Source of the DNA: UBA6263 sp049305865 | GTDB taxonomy: Bacteria; Patescibacteriota; Gracilibacteria; Absconditabacterales; Absconditicoccaceae | DNA: 23,688 nt | Direction of reading: 5' to 3' | Assembly: GCA_049305865.1 (NCBI GenBank) | Contig: JBAQPP010000029.1 | Coordinates: forward strand, 1-23,688 | Shown: positions 16,677 through 23,688 of the stretch, one piece after another | Position numbering within the stretch: the stretch's first letter is position 1 | How the letters are laid out: every line of letters begins with the position of its first letter | Notes under the pieces: generated by a model | The model's input: only the letters and a program-made list of their open reading frames with translations | Databases searched by the model: none | What the model was told of the DNA's origin: nothing | Program-made: the position numbers and the translations under genes

Positions 16677-17603
16677 TTAGTCATTATGATATCTAAATGC
16701 ATCCAAAATCATTTTCTTATGATCAGGGAAAGCAAAATCTATTTCATCTATCTTTTCCAAATCTACTTTCAAAACTTTTTTATTTCAGCTACTTCGGTCT
16801 GTTTCATTTCACACCAGTTTTCATAAATATACTGCACTTATATTATGATCGCGAGGATCTCTAGACAGATTATCATATATTCAGACTAATCTTATTATTT
16901 TTATATCAGCTCATGTTTCTTCTTTTGCTTTTCTTATACAGGCTTCTTCTGTACTTTCTCAATAATTCACAAATCATCATGGTAAAGCTATTCATTGTGG
17001 ATGATTCTTTCTTTGTATCAAAACTAATCTTCATTCTTTATCGCAAAAGACAGAATCTGTAACTATATTCGGTGTGACTCTTTCATCTTTGAAAATATCT
17101 CTTAGTCTTTCAAAAGCTTTTATATTTTTCAAATATTCAACAACTTTTTTTGATAATACTTGGTAAAGATATTGATAATCTCACATAGATATTTTATTTC
17201 TTATTACAGATGCTCTAGTATTTGTGGTTATACTAGTCTGAAAAAAAAGTTTATTTGCATCTTTAAATCATTCCCGAACCATAGGATTTGAACTGATGAT
17301 ATAATCAAATTTTGGTAAATTTTTGAGAATATAATTTTTCCGTTGTTCACCATCATTTGAGTGTGGTATAGGATAAATTGCTATTCCCAAATTTGGGATA
17401 AATTCTTTCAATGACAATTCAATCATTTTTTTTCTTTCATCATAGGTGAAAGGATTATCTTTTGTAAATTCCTTATCGGCAGATCATACTCAGATAATGA
17501 TTCTATCCATTCAAGCGTTTATAGCTTCGTTGATACTATCTATATGTCAGTCATGAAATCCTGGTTGACAACGAGTAATAAATAATCCTATTTTTCCTTC
17601 CAT
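16677..17603 (-). CDS. NadM-type NMN adenylyltransferase fused to Nudix hydrolase, copy 2
   Basis: 308 residues, colinear paralogue of the 15613 gene. The nucleotidyltransferase motif is intact: QPGFHDGH (H17, H20), then IIIGVGSAD, NPFTYDERKKMIEL and SVIR. The Nudix domain reads LPGGFVNYGE, then RKAKEETG with K225 replacing the Glu of the REUXEE box; that Glu is metal-binding or catalytic in several Nudix enzymes, so hydrolysis is probably impaired. This is the mirror image of copy 1. CGG at residue 88 (EQWKNYI) aligns with TGG in copy 1, direct paralogue evidence that CGG is Trp. Five glycines of the Nudix half, including both of LPGG, are TGA. Its stop lies 3 nt from repeat copy 2. It is 40 nt downstream of nadK and probably in one transcript with it. 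Confidence 0.9.
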
Positions 17604-17643
17604 TCTAATTTATTTAAAATTAAAAATTAAACATTTCATATTT

Positions 17644-18450
17644 CTAAAAATCTTCTCTCAATAATTTTTCTTCAGCCAACAACATCCTTTTGGTGTCAAA
17701 TGATGTTCATTTGCTAAAAACAATCTTTGCATAGTGATCAGTAGGACTTATAGTCAATTCTTTTACCTCTTCTACCTTTCCACCATAGCCATCTACTCAT
17801 ACCATTACAGGACTTCTTCATTTGATTTTTATATTCACATCCTCTGGTCTGATTATTTTATATCCAAATGGTAATGATGCTAATCCACTTACTCACCATA
17901 CTTTACTTTCAGCTGGCATCATTGGTCATCCATTATTTAATCGATAAGCGCTACTTCACATAGCAGTAGAAACCATTATTCCAGTGCCATGGAATCTAGT
18001 TTTTATTTGCTGAGAATTTATATCAAATTTAAAATAATCCAATATATTTCATCATATTACTACGTCATTGATTGCATGTTTTATTTCTACACTTAAATCA
18101 TTTTTTATTATTTCTACTTTCATGAGATGTGCTTTTACTATTTCCAACCCTTCAGTAGTACTAGGTATATCATCTAGCTGTATATTATTCAAAAGGAATC
18201 ATAATGTCCCACAATTCACTCCAAAAAATAATTTATTTTCTTCAGGAGATTTATTAAAATCATAATATTTTTTCACGGTATCTAGCATAAATCCATCTCA
18301 TCATCATACAAGATATGCGTTGGCTTCTTGTTCATTAGATGTTATATTGAGATTTTTATATAGTCAGTTTTTTATCTGTTTTTCTATTTCCAATGCCTTT
18401 TCTCTATATCCATCCAAAATGGGGTAGTAAATCAATTCTTTGTTTTCCAT
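17644..18450 (-). CDS. nadK: NAD kinase
   Basis: Phosphorylates NAD to NADP with ATP. 268 residues. AYLVGGGDGFML contains the GGDG motif (50-53); residues 49-51 are three consecutive TGA codons, all needed as Gly. Then GVNCGTLGFLLN (the NAD-binding GxNxGxLGF), a NDVVI segment, and FHGTGIMVSTAMGSSAY with NNGGPMM, equivalent to the family's DGliVaTPTGSTAY..SaGGP. One CGA follows SSAY at a variable position. The start is ATG at 18448-18450; an upstream in-frame ATG at 18585 lies in the repeat, and the intervening translation is repeat sequence, so it is rejected. TTAACCAA-N7-ATG precedes the start. Stop TAG. Neighbours are nadE upstream and two nadM-Nudix genes downstream. Confidence 0.93.
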
Positions 18451-18486
18451 GATTGTATTGGTTAATAAATAAATCTTCTTCCTCCC

Positions 18487-18596
18487 TGTCATCTCGACCG
18501 GAGCAGAGACTTGTCCTGAAGAATGAAGGAGATCCCTTTTAATTATTTCTAAGAGATTTCTCGATTCTTCGCTTAAACGAATCACTCGAAATGACG
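18487..18596 (-). repeat. Palindromic intergenic repeat, copy 3
   Basis: 110 nt, ends TGTCATCTCGA and CTCGAAATGACG, with an interior nearly identical to copy 2. It lies between nadE and nadK. On the minus strand it is followed after 20 nt by ATTAACCAA and the nadK start, the same arrangement as copy 2 with its gene. Confidence 0.88.
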
Positions 18597-18609
18597 AGTT
18601 GAAATATCT

Positions 18610-20241
18610 TTACTCCACTATGGGGTATAATCTTCATATTCAAACTGATCTTTCTTTCAACTTAATTACTGGAGGAGCTTGTCTGATTTTAAATTCATTT
18701 ATTTTTATTCTTTTTCTAAATGCTTTTACTTCTTCGATATCCAATTTATATTTTTCAGCTACATCTTGAATACTTACTCCAAATTGTAGTTCTTCTATAG
18801 CATCTGAAACTTTCATATAATCAAATGGATCTACTTGTCCTTCAGCTAACTCTGCTGATGCTTTTCTATTTATTATTCATTCTGGTATAATCGGTTTAGC
18901 ATTATGTGAATTTATATATTTAGCCATTTCATATATTTCTCTCTTGTTTAAGTCGCCTATCAATGATAGTCATCATATAAGATCACCGTATAGAGTACCA
19001 TATCACATAGCTAGTTCTGTTTTATTAGAGTTATTGATTACCATTCATTTTACATCGTTTGCTATATTCATCAGTATCATTCATCTGATACGTGCTTGTA
19101 TATTTTCATGAGTGATTCATTCAGGTTTTTTTCATAATTTTTCTTCTCCAAATATTTCAAAGCTTTTTACAAGATCTTGAATCTCTCATATCTTCAATTC
19201 AATACCCAAATTTTGTGCCAATTGATTAGCAAGCTCTCGAGACTCATTACTATTATATTTTGTTGGCATATAGATGGCATGTATATTTTCACTAGGCAAT
19301 ATTTGTTTTAAAATATATAAACTCAAAGCTGAATCTATACCACCAGATACTCCTATTACTACATTTTTTATTCCAGTCTTTTCTAGATAGTCTTTTAATC
19401 CTAGTTTCATTGCTTCTATCATATTGTTATATTTATATTGATCTTCATTGATTGCATCATAGCTATAATCATGACAAACTTTGTCAGTATCTACTATACT
19501 TATATCTTCTTGGAATCTTTTACTTATATGTTGTAAACATCAATCTGGAGTCATTACCATACTAGCTCCATCAAATACAAGTTCATCCTGTCATCATACT
19601 TGATTAACATAAACCATGTGAGCTCATAGATTTTCTGCATGTTTTCTAAGTAGTTTTAGTCTTTTTTTCATCTTCCCTTCTCCATATGGAGAGCTAGAGA
19701 TATTAAATATTACGTTTACGTCCTTATTTGCATATTCTTGTATAGGTTTGGTTTCATAATTATCATCCCATATATCTTCACAGATAGTCATCGCTCATTT
19801 TATATCTTTTGCTATTTTGAATGTTAATCATTCAGTGCCTGGAGCAAAATATCTTTGTTCAAAAAACACATCATAGTTTGGCAATAATCTCTTGTGATAA
19901 ATTTGTACATCTTTTCATATCACGGCTGCGGCATTATATTTTTTCATTTCTCCAGAAGGCAGTACTTCTGATTCATTATAATCTATAAATCCTAGTATAA
20001 CCTTTAGATTTTCGTTTGTTTCACTTACTAGATCTCTAATTCTATAGATTACTTCTTTCTGTTTTCTTACAAGTTCTTCATCATCTAATAGGTCATTGAG
20101 TGGATATCCAGATATTGTCATCTCAGGAAATACTATTACATCAGATTCATTTCAGATTTTTCTGATAGTATCTTCAATCTTGAGAGTATTTTTTTCTATA
20201 TCTCAGAGCTTTGTATTGATTTGTGCTATTCAGATTTTCAT
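18610..20241 (-). CDS. nadE: Glutamine-dependent NAD synthetase
   Basis: Amidates nicotinate adenine dinucleotide to NAD using glutamine-derived ammonia and ATP. 543 residues, typical of the two-domain bacterial form. N-terminal nitrilase-type glutaminase: E40 (FPEMTISGYP), K117 (YHKRLLPNYDVF) and C154 (MTICEDIWDD) form the triad, and VYVNQVGGQDELVFDG matches the family. C-terminal synthetase: the P-loop SGGIDS (299-304), YMPTKYNSNES, then NNSNKTELAMGYGTLYGD. TGA glycines lie in NQVGGQD and in the GYGT region. One CGA (NESxELANQL) is at a variable site. The C-terminus VIKLKERSV..RLYP is near the usual length. It is first in the NAD run with a promoter at 20269. Confidence 0.95.
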
Positions 20242-20268
20242 GGTTATAGTGGTTAGATTATAAATAAT

Positions 20269-20296
20269 TGTATATTATACAATAAGTTGGATGCAA
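20269..20296 (-). promoter_or_regulatory. Promoter of nadE and the NAD gene run
   Basis: Minus strand: -35 TTGCAT (20291-20296), 16-nt spacer, -10 TATACA (20269-20274). A TATAAT also lies within the spacer, but no -35 fits it. About 28 nt separate the -10 from the nadE ATG. Confidence 0.5.
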
Positions 20297-20430
20297 AAAA
20301 ATAAACTGTGTTTTGTTTTTACGTTTTCATCTTCGCAATCATATATAATGATTTTTTTCTTAATTGCAAGAGAAAATGTACAAAAAACAATAACTAATAT
20401 TTACTAGTTTACAAGTATACTTTATAATAT
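20297..20430. other. Intergenic between native NAD genes and the standard-code island
   Basis: 134 nt, AT-rich. It contains an imperfect inverted pair (CTTCGCAATC near 20332 and AATTGCAAGAG near 20362) but no gene or clear RNA. If the island is an insertion, one edge should lie here; I see no target duplication or inverted ends. Confidence 0.45.
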
Positions 20431-20465
20431 AAAAAAAAAGATACTCTGATAAAAACCAGAGTATC
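20431..20465 (-). terminator. Terminator of the TPM-domain gene
   Basis: Minus strand: stem GATACTCTG / CAGAGTATC (20440-20448 and 20457-20465), 8-nt loop, then nine T. Confidence 0.9.
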
Positions 20466-20490
20466 CTTGAAGTTATTTTTTGGTAGCTAA

Positions 20491-22503
20491 TTAGAAACTT
20501 TCATCTGCTCCGCCGCCACCACCTTTACCACCGCCATAATTTGTAGTATTATCTTCCCTTTCTCTCTCTCTCTCCCTTTCTCTCTCTTTCTCTTTTTCTC
20601 TTTCCTGTTCGAGAATCAATGCTGCTGCGGCTGCAGCAATTCTTTCTCTTTCGTTTTCAGCTTGTTTGATATCATTTTCAGCCATTTTATATCCTTCTGC
20701 AGCAAGAGATCTTGATTTATTCAAAAGCTCAATCACAAGCAGCCAGTTTATAATTGGATTTGATGATTCATTTTTTGCCTCTTTCATTTCCCTTTCTGCA
20801 TCCATTACTTTGTTTTTTGCTCCCGATTTCACATCAGAATCTGATGTTTTATTTTTTGCATCAGTGATGTTTTTCTCGGTCGTTTTTAGTAATGAATCAA
20901 AATTTGATTTAGCATTGATGATTTCATCTTTGCGTTTTTGGATGTCATGGAATATATCCAGAATTTTTTGCATCTTTTCATTGGCTTCATCAGCCAATGA
21001 TTTTGCAGTATTAAAATCCTGTACGTCCATTCCGTTTTTCTTCTCCGCTTCATCTTTTTTTGATTGACACAGACCGAGTAGGGCAGTTACAGATCCAAAA
21101 GCTTTATCCAGATCTTCCCAGTTATCTTTTGGATTTTCAGATTTGAGATGCTCAAGTACTTTTTGTGCAGCTTCTTTCTGAGTGGGTAAGGATTCAATCT
21201 TTGTATTGAGACTTGCAATGATTTTTGAAGTAGTATCTCTGTTGTACAGATATATATTCATCAGTTGCATTGTCCCTTGAATGCCTTCGTAGATCCCAAT
21301 ACTTTCCAGAAAAACGTTTTTACTTTCATCTTCTTTAGCATTTATTTTCTCCTTGGTCTTAGCAAGCGATACTTTGAAATCTCCAAGTTCATTTTCAAAA
21401 AGAACAAGTTTAAATCCTTTATCCTTGAGTGTTTGGATACTCGTAGCAAATTCCTGAAATTGTTTTTCAGCTGTACTTAGTTTAGCTGGAGCTTCCTCTT
21501 TGTATTTTTTAATTTCATTTGGAATTGCTTCCAGTTCTGCGATAGATTTTTTCAGTCCTGATACGCAACCTGTAAGTATACTCAAAATTTGAGATGCCCT
21601 TACCATATTGGTTTCAATGATTGTAGGAAATTCATCTATCACAGATTTGGCTGGTTGTTTGATTGCGCGTTCGATATTGTTAATAATCTTGTTATACAAT
21701 TCCACAGCCCAAGCAGGATAAGAAGAAATATCATTTGGTATCATTACCAAATACTTTTCAAACTCAGATTTCGCATCAGAAAAACTTTTTTTGAGAGATT
21801 CCTTGCGTTGTTTTAATGCTTGTGCTTTTAATCTGTCTTTTCTGATTCTGATAAAAAGCCAAATAACCAATCCAATGACAATTGCGATTAAGAGAACCAT
21901 AAGTAAGTTATGACCAAAGTCACGCATTGCTTGTTCACTTTCAGCTTTTTTGTTCGCTTCAAATTCCTTTCTTTGTTGCCAGCCAATATCTCCCAATTCT
22001 TTAATCATTTCATCAATTGAAGAACTGATTCCTTCATAATATTGATCGTTCTTGGCCAACGGTACAAAAATTTCATGCAGAATTCTTTTTGATAGAGCAT
22101 CTGTGATATATGGTTCTAAACCATATCCCGTTTTGATACTACAATCGCAGCGTTTTTTTTTGCTGAGTTTGCTAATTGCATTTTCATTGTACTTTACAAC
22201 CAGAAACACAAGTCCATTGTTGATTTTTTCTTGTCCCACTCCCCATTGATTTAAAATTTCAAGAGCGACATCACCTGCAATTTGTCCATCAATATCATCC
22301 ATGATCACAACCTGCAGTTGAATGCTGGTTTTTTTGTCAAATGCTACCAGTTTTTGTTTCAATGCTTGTATTTGTTCCGGCTGTAATATCCCAGGATAAT
22401 CCATGATTAATTGCGCAGGATTTGGCTTAGTGGGGATTGCTACTTCTGCAAATACTGAGAGGTTAATAAAAACCATCATCAGCATAATAATTGTTTTCTT
22501 CAT
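20491..22503 (-). CDS. TPM-domain membrane protein with long coiled coil and Gly-rich tail
   Basis: 670 residues. Signal peptide 1-19 (MKKTIIMLMMVFINLSVFA). Extracytoplasmic TPM domain about 25-170 (LIMDYPGIL, QLQVVIMDDIDG, GQEKINNGLVFLVV, TGYGLEPYITDALSKRI), with an unusual basic insert KLSKKKRCDC before GYGLE. A membrane segment lies at about 199-217, followed by RIRKDR. A roughly 400-residue cytoplasmic helical region is rich in Lys, Glu and Ala, with regularly spaced coiled-coil segments, then an Ala run, an (ER)n tract and a tail GGGKGGGGGADESF. TPM proteins of the YgcG type also end in Gly-rich tails; their roles include membrane maintenance and photosystem repair, none proven here. All 33 glycines are GGN, no TGA, and no CGA or CGG found: a standard-code island gene. 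Confidence 0.88.
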   Translation of the reverse strand: MKKTIIMLMMVFINLSVFAEVAIPTKPNPAQLIMDYPGILQPEQIQALKQKLVAFDKKTSIQLQVVIMDDIDGQIAGDVALEILNQWGVGQEKINNGLVFLVVKYNENAISKLSKKKRCDCSIKTGYGLEPYITDALSKRILHEIFVPLAKNDQYYEGISSSIDEMIKELGDIGWQQRKEFEANKKAESEQAMRDFGHNLLMVLLIAIVIGLVIWLFIRIRKDRLKAQALKQRKESLKKSFSDAKSEFEKYLVMIPNDISSYPAWAVELYNKIINNIERAIKQPAKSVIDEFPTIIETNMVRASQILSILTGCVSGLKKSIAELEAIPNEIKKYKEEAPAKLSTAEKQFQEFATSIQTLKDKGFKLVLFENELGDFKVSLAKTKEKINAKEDESKNVFLESIGIYEGIQGTMQLMNIYLYNRDTTSKIIASLNTKIESLPTQKEAAQKVLEHLKSENPKDNWEDLDKAFGSVTALLGLCQSKKDEAEKKNGMDVQDFNTAKSLADEANEKMQKILDIFHDIQKRKDEIINAKSNFDSLLKTTEKNITDAKNKTSDSDVKSGAKNKVMDAEREMKEAKNESSNPIINWLLVIELLNKSRSLAAEGYKMAENDIKQAENERERIAAAAAALILEQEREKEKEREREREREREDNTTNYGGGKGGGGGADESF
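20548..20608 (-). repeat. Purine (GA)n tract encoding Glu-Arg repeats
   Basis: On the gene strand this is almost pure GA/AGA, giving (E-R/K)n near the C-terminus of the TPM-domain protein. The plus strand is all pyrimidine over about 50 nt, except a few positions. Such a tract is prone to slippage, and any length change not a multiple of three would remove the Gly-rich tail. Confidence 0.8.
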
Positions 22504-22550
22504 AAATTTCTATTTTTGTTTTAGTAGTTAATGATCATTCTATCTATTAT

Positions 22551-22578
22551 CTTATAAATATTTAATATAAAATGTCAA
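22551..22578 (-). promoter_or_regulatory. Promoter of the TPM-domain gene (island-type)
   Basis: -35 TTGACA (22573-22578), 16-nt spacer TTTTATATTAAATATT, -10 TATAAG (22551-22556). It has the consensus form of the five island promoters. Confidence 0.8.
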
Positions 22579-22584
22579 TACTAA

Positions 22585-22619
22585 TAAAAAAAACATTCCA
22601 AGTAAAACCTGAAATGCTT
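22585..22619 (-). terminator. Terminator of the 22646 gene
   Basis: Minus strand: AAGCATTTC pairs with GGAATGTTT (two G-T pairs) around an 11-nt loop, then a T run. It lies a few bases upstream of the TPM gene's -35, so the two island genes are separate transcription units. Confidence 0.7.
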
Positions 22620-22645
22620 TCAAAACTTTTTAAGATGTTTGGATT

Positions 22646-23116
22646 CTAATAAAGTAATTGTGGGCTGACTTCTTCATAGTTTTTATTTTTATGCTGGACA
22701 AGATATTTCAATGTATAATTGAACTTGTCCCCGCCGGCGATGATGTCAATCACCAAAACTTTTGAAGAATCTACTTTCATGATAGCGAAGTCACCAGGTT
22801 GGTACTTCATACTACTACGTACCTTATCTCTTTGGATCATCTCTGAAGTTAGAGGTTGGTAAGAAGCAAGTTGCTTCATTGCTTTCATGGCCGAATCCAA
22901 TCTTATCTCAATCTGGAGATTGGATAATGTTTCTGTTTTATAAAGCTGTTTGTACTTCTCAGCTTCGGCTTCATTGTTCAAGCTGTTGTTAAAGAACAGA
23001 ACACAAACAAAGCCACTAATTACAGCCAAAACAAGCACCCACCAGAACATTTTTTTCCAGTTGAAAAGTTGATTATCATCTTTCTTTTCAATTTCACTTA
23101 CTGAATTTTCTTCCAT
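22646..23116 (-). CDS. Hypothetical single-pass membrane protein, standard-code island gene
   Basis: 156 residues, no family recognised. A charged cytoplasmic N-terminus (MEENSVSEIEKKDDNQ) is followed by one membrane segment (about 25-44, MFWWVLVLAVISGFVCVLFF). A short helical coiled-coil region (about 50-90) leads to a C-terminal domain (about 105-156, QPGDFAIMKVDSSKVLVIDI...YTLKYLVQHKNKNYEEV) that looks beta-rich and lies outside the membrane. All four glycines are GGN, including a GGC-GGG pair; Trp is TGG three times; no CGA or CGG was found. Stop TAG. Own island-type promoter and a terminator. Adjacent to the TPM-domain gene on the same strand, which could mean a shared envelope role, but only proximity supports that. 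Confidence 0.78.
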   Translation of the reverse strand: MEENSVSEIEKKDDNQLFNWKKMFWWVLVLAVISGFVCVLFFNNSLNNEAEAEKYKQLYKTETLSNLQIEIRLDSAMKAMKQLASYQPLTSEMIQRDKVRSSMKYQPGDFAIMKVDSSKVLVIDIIAGGDKFNYTLKYLVQHKNKNYEEVSPQLLY

Positions 23117-23138
23117 TTTGTTTAGATTTTACAAAAAG

Positions 23139-23166
23139 TATATAATTATTTAACATAAAAAGTCAA
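23139..23166 (-). promoter_or_regulatory. Promoter of the 22646 gene (island-type)
   Basis: -35 TTGACT (23161-23166), 16-nt spacer TTTTATGTTAAATAAT, -10 TATATA (23139-23144). Confidence 0.7.
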
Positions 23167-23173
23167 TAAAGAT

Positions 23174-23201
23174 TTGATTTTGTATGTAAAATGGCTATAT
23201 A
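23174..23201 (+). promoter_or_regulatory. Possible promoter of the 23231 gene
   Basis: -35 TTGATT (23174-23179), 16-nt spacer, -10 TATATA (23196-23201), 29 nt before the ATG. It is divergent from the island promoter at 23139 and has an unrelated spacer. Confidence 0.45.
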
Positions 23202-23230
23202 TTCGACATTTATGTATATATTATAAATCG

Positions 23231-23688
23231 ATGAATAATAGCATAGAACTTATAAATAATTTAGATGTGTTGATCCAGAGTAAATGAATCAAAGATCAAC
23301 AGATTCAACAAATATTACTACAACTAAAAGAAATACTTGAAGTAGAAGAGCCATCTCTAAATCAAGATGATCTGATTTATGTACCTATGAATCAATTGGT
23401 TAAAGAAGCAAAAGACCTATGATGAGCTGAAGCAATGGCATTTGGTTATAATGTATTGGGTACTCTTGCCGTCAATTCATTTACTCAAAATACTTTAACT
23501 CTTGCTGTTGCTTGACCAGTCATAGAAAAGATTTGATTCTTTTTCCGAGAATACATCAAGGCAGTCAAAGAACATAAAAGAACTTGAAAGCCTATCCCAC
23601 AATGATTCAAAGAAAATCTCTCCAATTGATTAAAAAATCTATTAGTAGATATATGAATCCACGATACAATATATACATGACTCATGGC
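23231..23688 (+). CDS. Hypothetical native membrane-associated protein (cut by window end)
   Basis: 152 codons visible, open to the window edge. Native code: TGA glycines in QSKGIKD, DLGGAEAM, AVAGPVIEKIGFF, RTGKPIPQGF and others; one CGA gives FFFWEYIKA. The first 60 residues are soluble and Gln/Leu-rich, helical. A moderately hydrophobic stretch (about 68-100, MAFGYNVLGTLAVNS...TLTLAVAGPVIEKIGFFFWEY) follows, then a basic segment and GLKNLLVDIGIHDTIYTGLM, which may begin another membrane helix. It resembles uncharacterised multi-pass CPR proteins with a 'GPVvEKvGFF' motif, from memory only; no function can be given. The start is the ATG after a plausible promoter, with no SD sequence. Confidence 0.75.

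Noticed and set aside
18364..18585. Longer NAD kinase start at 18585
   Set aside because: The added N-terminus is translation of repeat copy 3. The ATG at 18450 has the TTAACCAA leader and starts the conserved protein.
10464..18596. CRISPR array or insertion sequences
   Set aside because: The three repeats are dispersed, imperfectly palindromic and without spacers. No transposase or cas gene is present; a small non-coding repeat fits better.
20666..21067. 133-residue open frame on the plus strand
   Set aside because: Antisense to the coiled-coil part of the TPM gene; its Phe/Ser-rich sequence mirrors Lys/Glu codons.

Overview
The window reads as a low-GC genome fragment from the Absconditabacteria (SR1) branch of the Patescibacteria/CPR. 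Under the standard code most genes are shattered by in-frame TGA. Read with TGA as glycine they become full-length conserved proteins. In the same genes CGA and CGG fall where the families have tryptophan (SLT 'WQFMPGTA', YgjP 'WGSCS', CDF 'NPLWDS', HARE-HTH 'EWGY'), while AGA, AGG and CGT supply arginine. So the native code appears to be UGA=Gly plus CGA/CGG=Trp. Native coordinates and products below use that code; I translated and aligned by eye only.

Layout. 1-385: 5' part of a standard-code prs gene on the minus strand. 494-3102 (+): small lipoprotein, membrane-bound lytic transglycosylase, RlmL-type rRNA methyltransferase. 3125-4412 (+): two standard-code hypothetical genes, each with its own promoter and nearly the same terminator. 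4453-6996 (+): YgjP-like metallopeptidase, RlmE/FtsJ methyltransferase, small ORF, cation diffusion facilitator. 7139-8968 (+): pyruvoyl-dependent arginine decarboxylase and YchF. 9075-10175 (+): sigma region 4/HARE-HTH regulator. 10284-10456: duplicated tRNA-Leu 5' end, then an intact tRNA-Leu(GAG). 10566-12970 (+): YqeY, a Cys-rich surface protein with a VirB2-like tail, a hypothetical protein. 12967-13539 (-): O-methyltransferase. 13607-15553 (+): RNase J. 15613-20241 (-): NAD gene run nadE, nadK, nadM-Nudix, nadM-Nudix. 20431-23166 (-): two more standard-code genes (TPM-domain protein, small membrane protein). 23231-end (+): native membrane protein, cut by the window end.

The NAD block would make NAD from NMN or nicotinate mononucleotide, amidate it and phosphorylate it to NADP. 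Its two NMNAT-Nudix enzymes look like a duplication in which each copy has damaged a different active site. Three copies of a palindromic intergenic repeat (10464, 16571, 18487) each lie just upstream of a gene whose start is preceded by TTAACCAA-N7-ATG.

The main puzzle is the three standard-code islands. They have 57 glycines and no UGA, use GC-richer codons, and in prs carry CGA/CGG at conserved arginines. All five island genes share a promoter whose 16-nt spacer is itself conserved. They are either recently acquired DNA, which this cell would mistranslate at CGA/CGG, or an assembly artefact. The sequence alone cannot decide.
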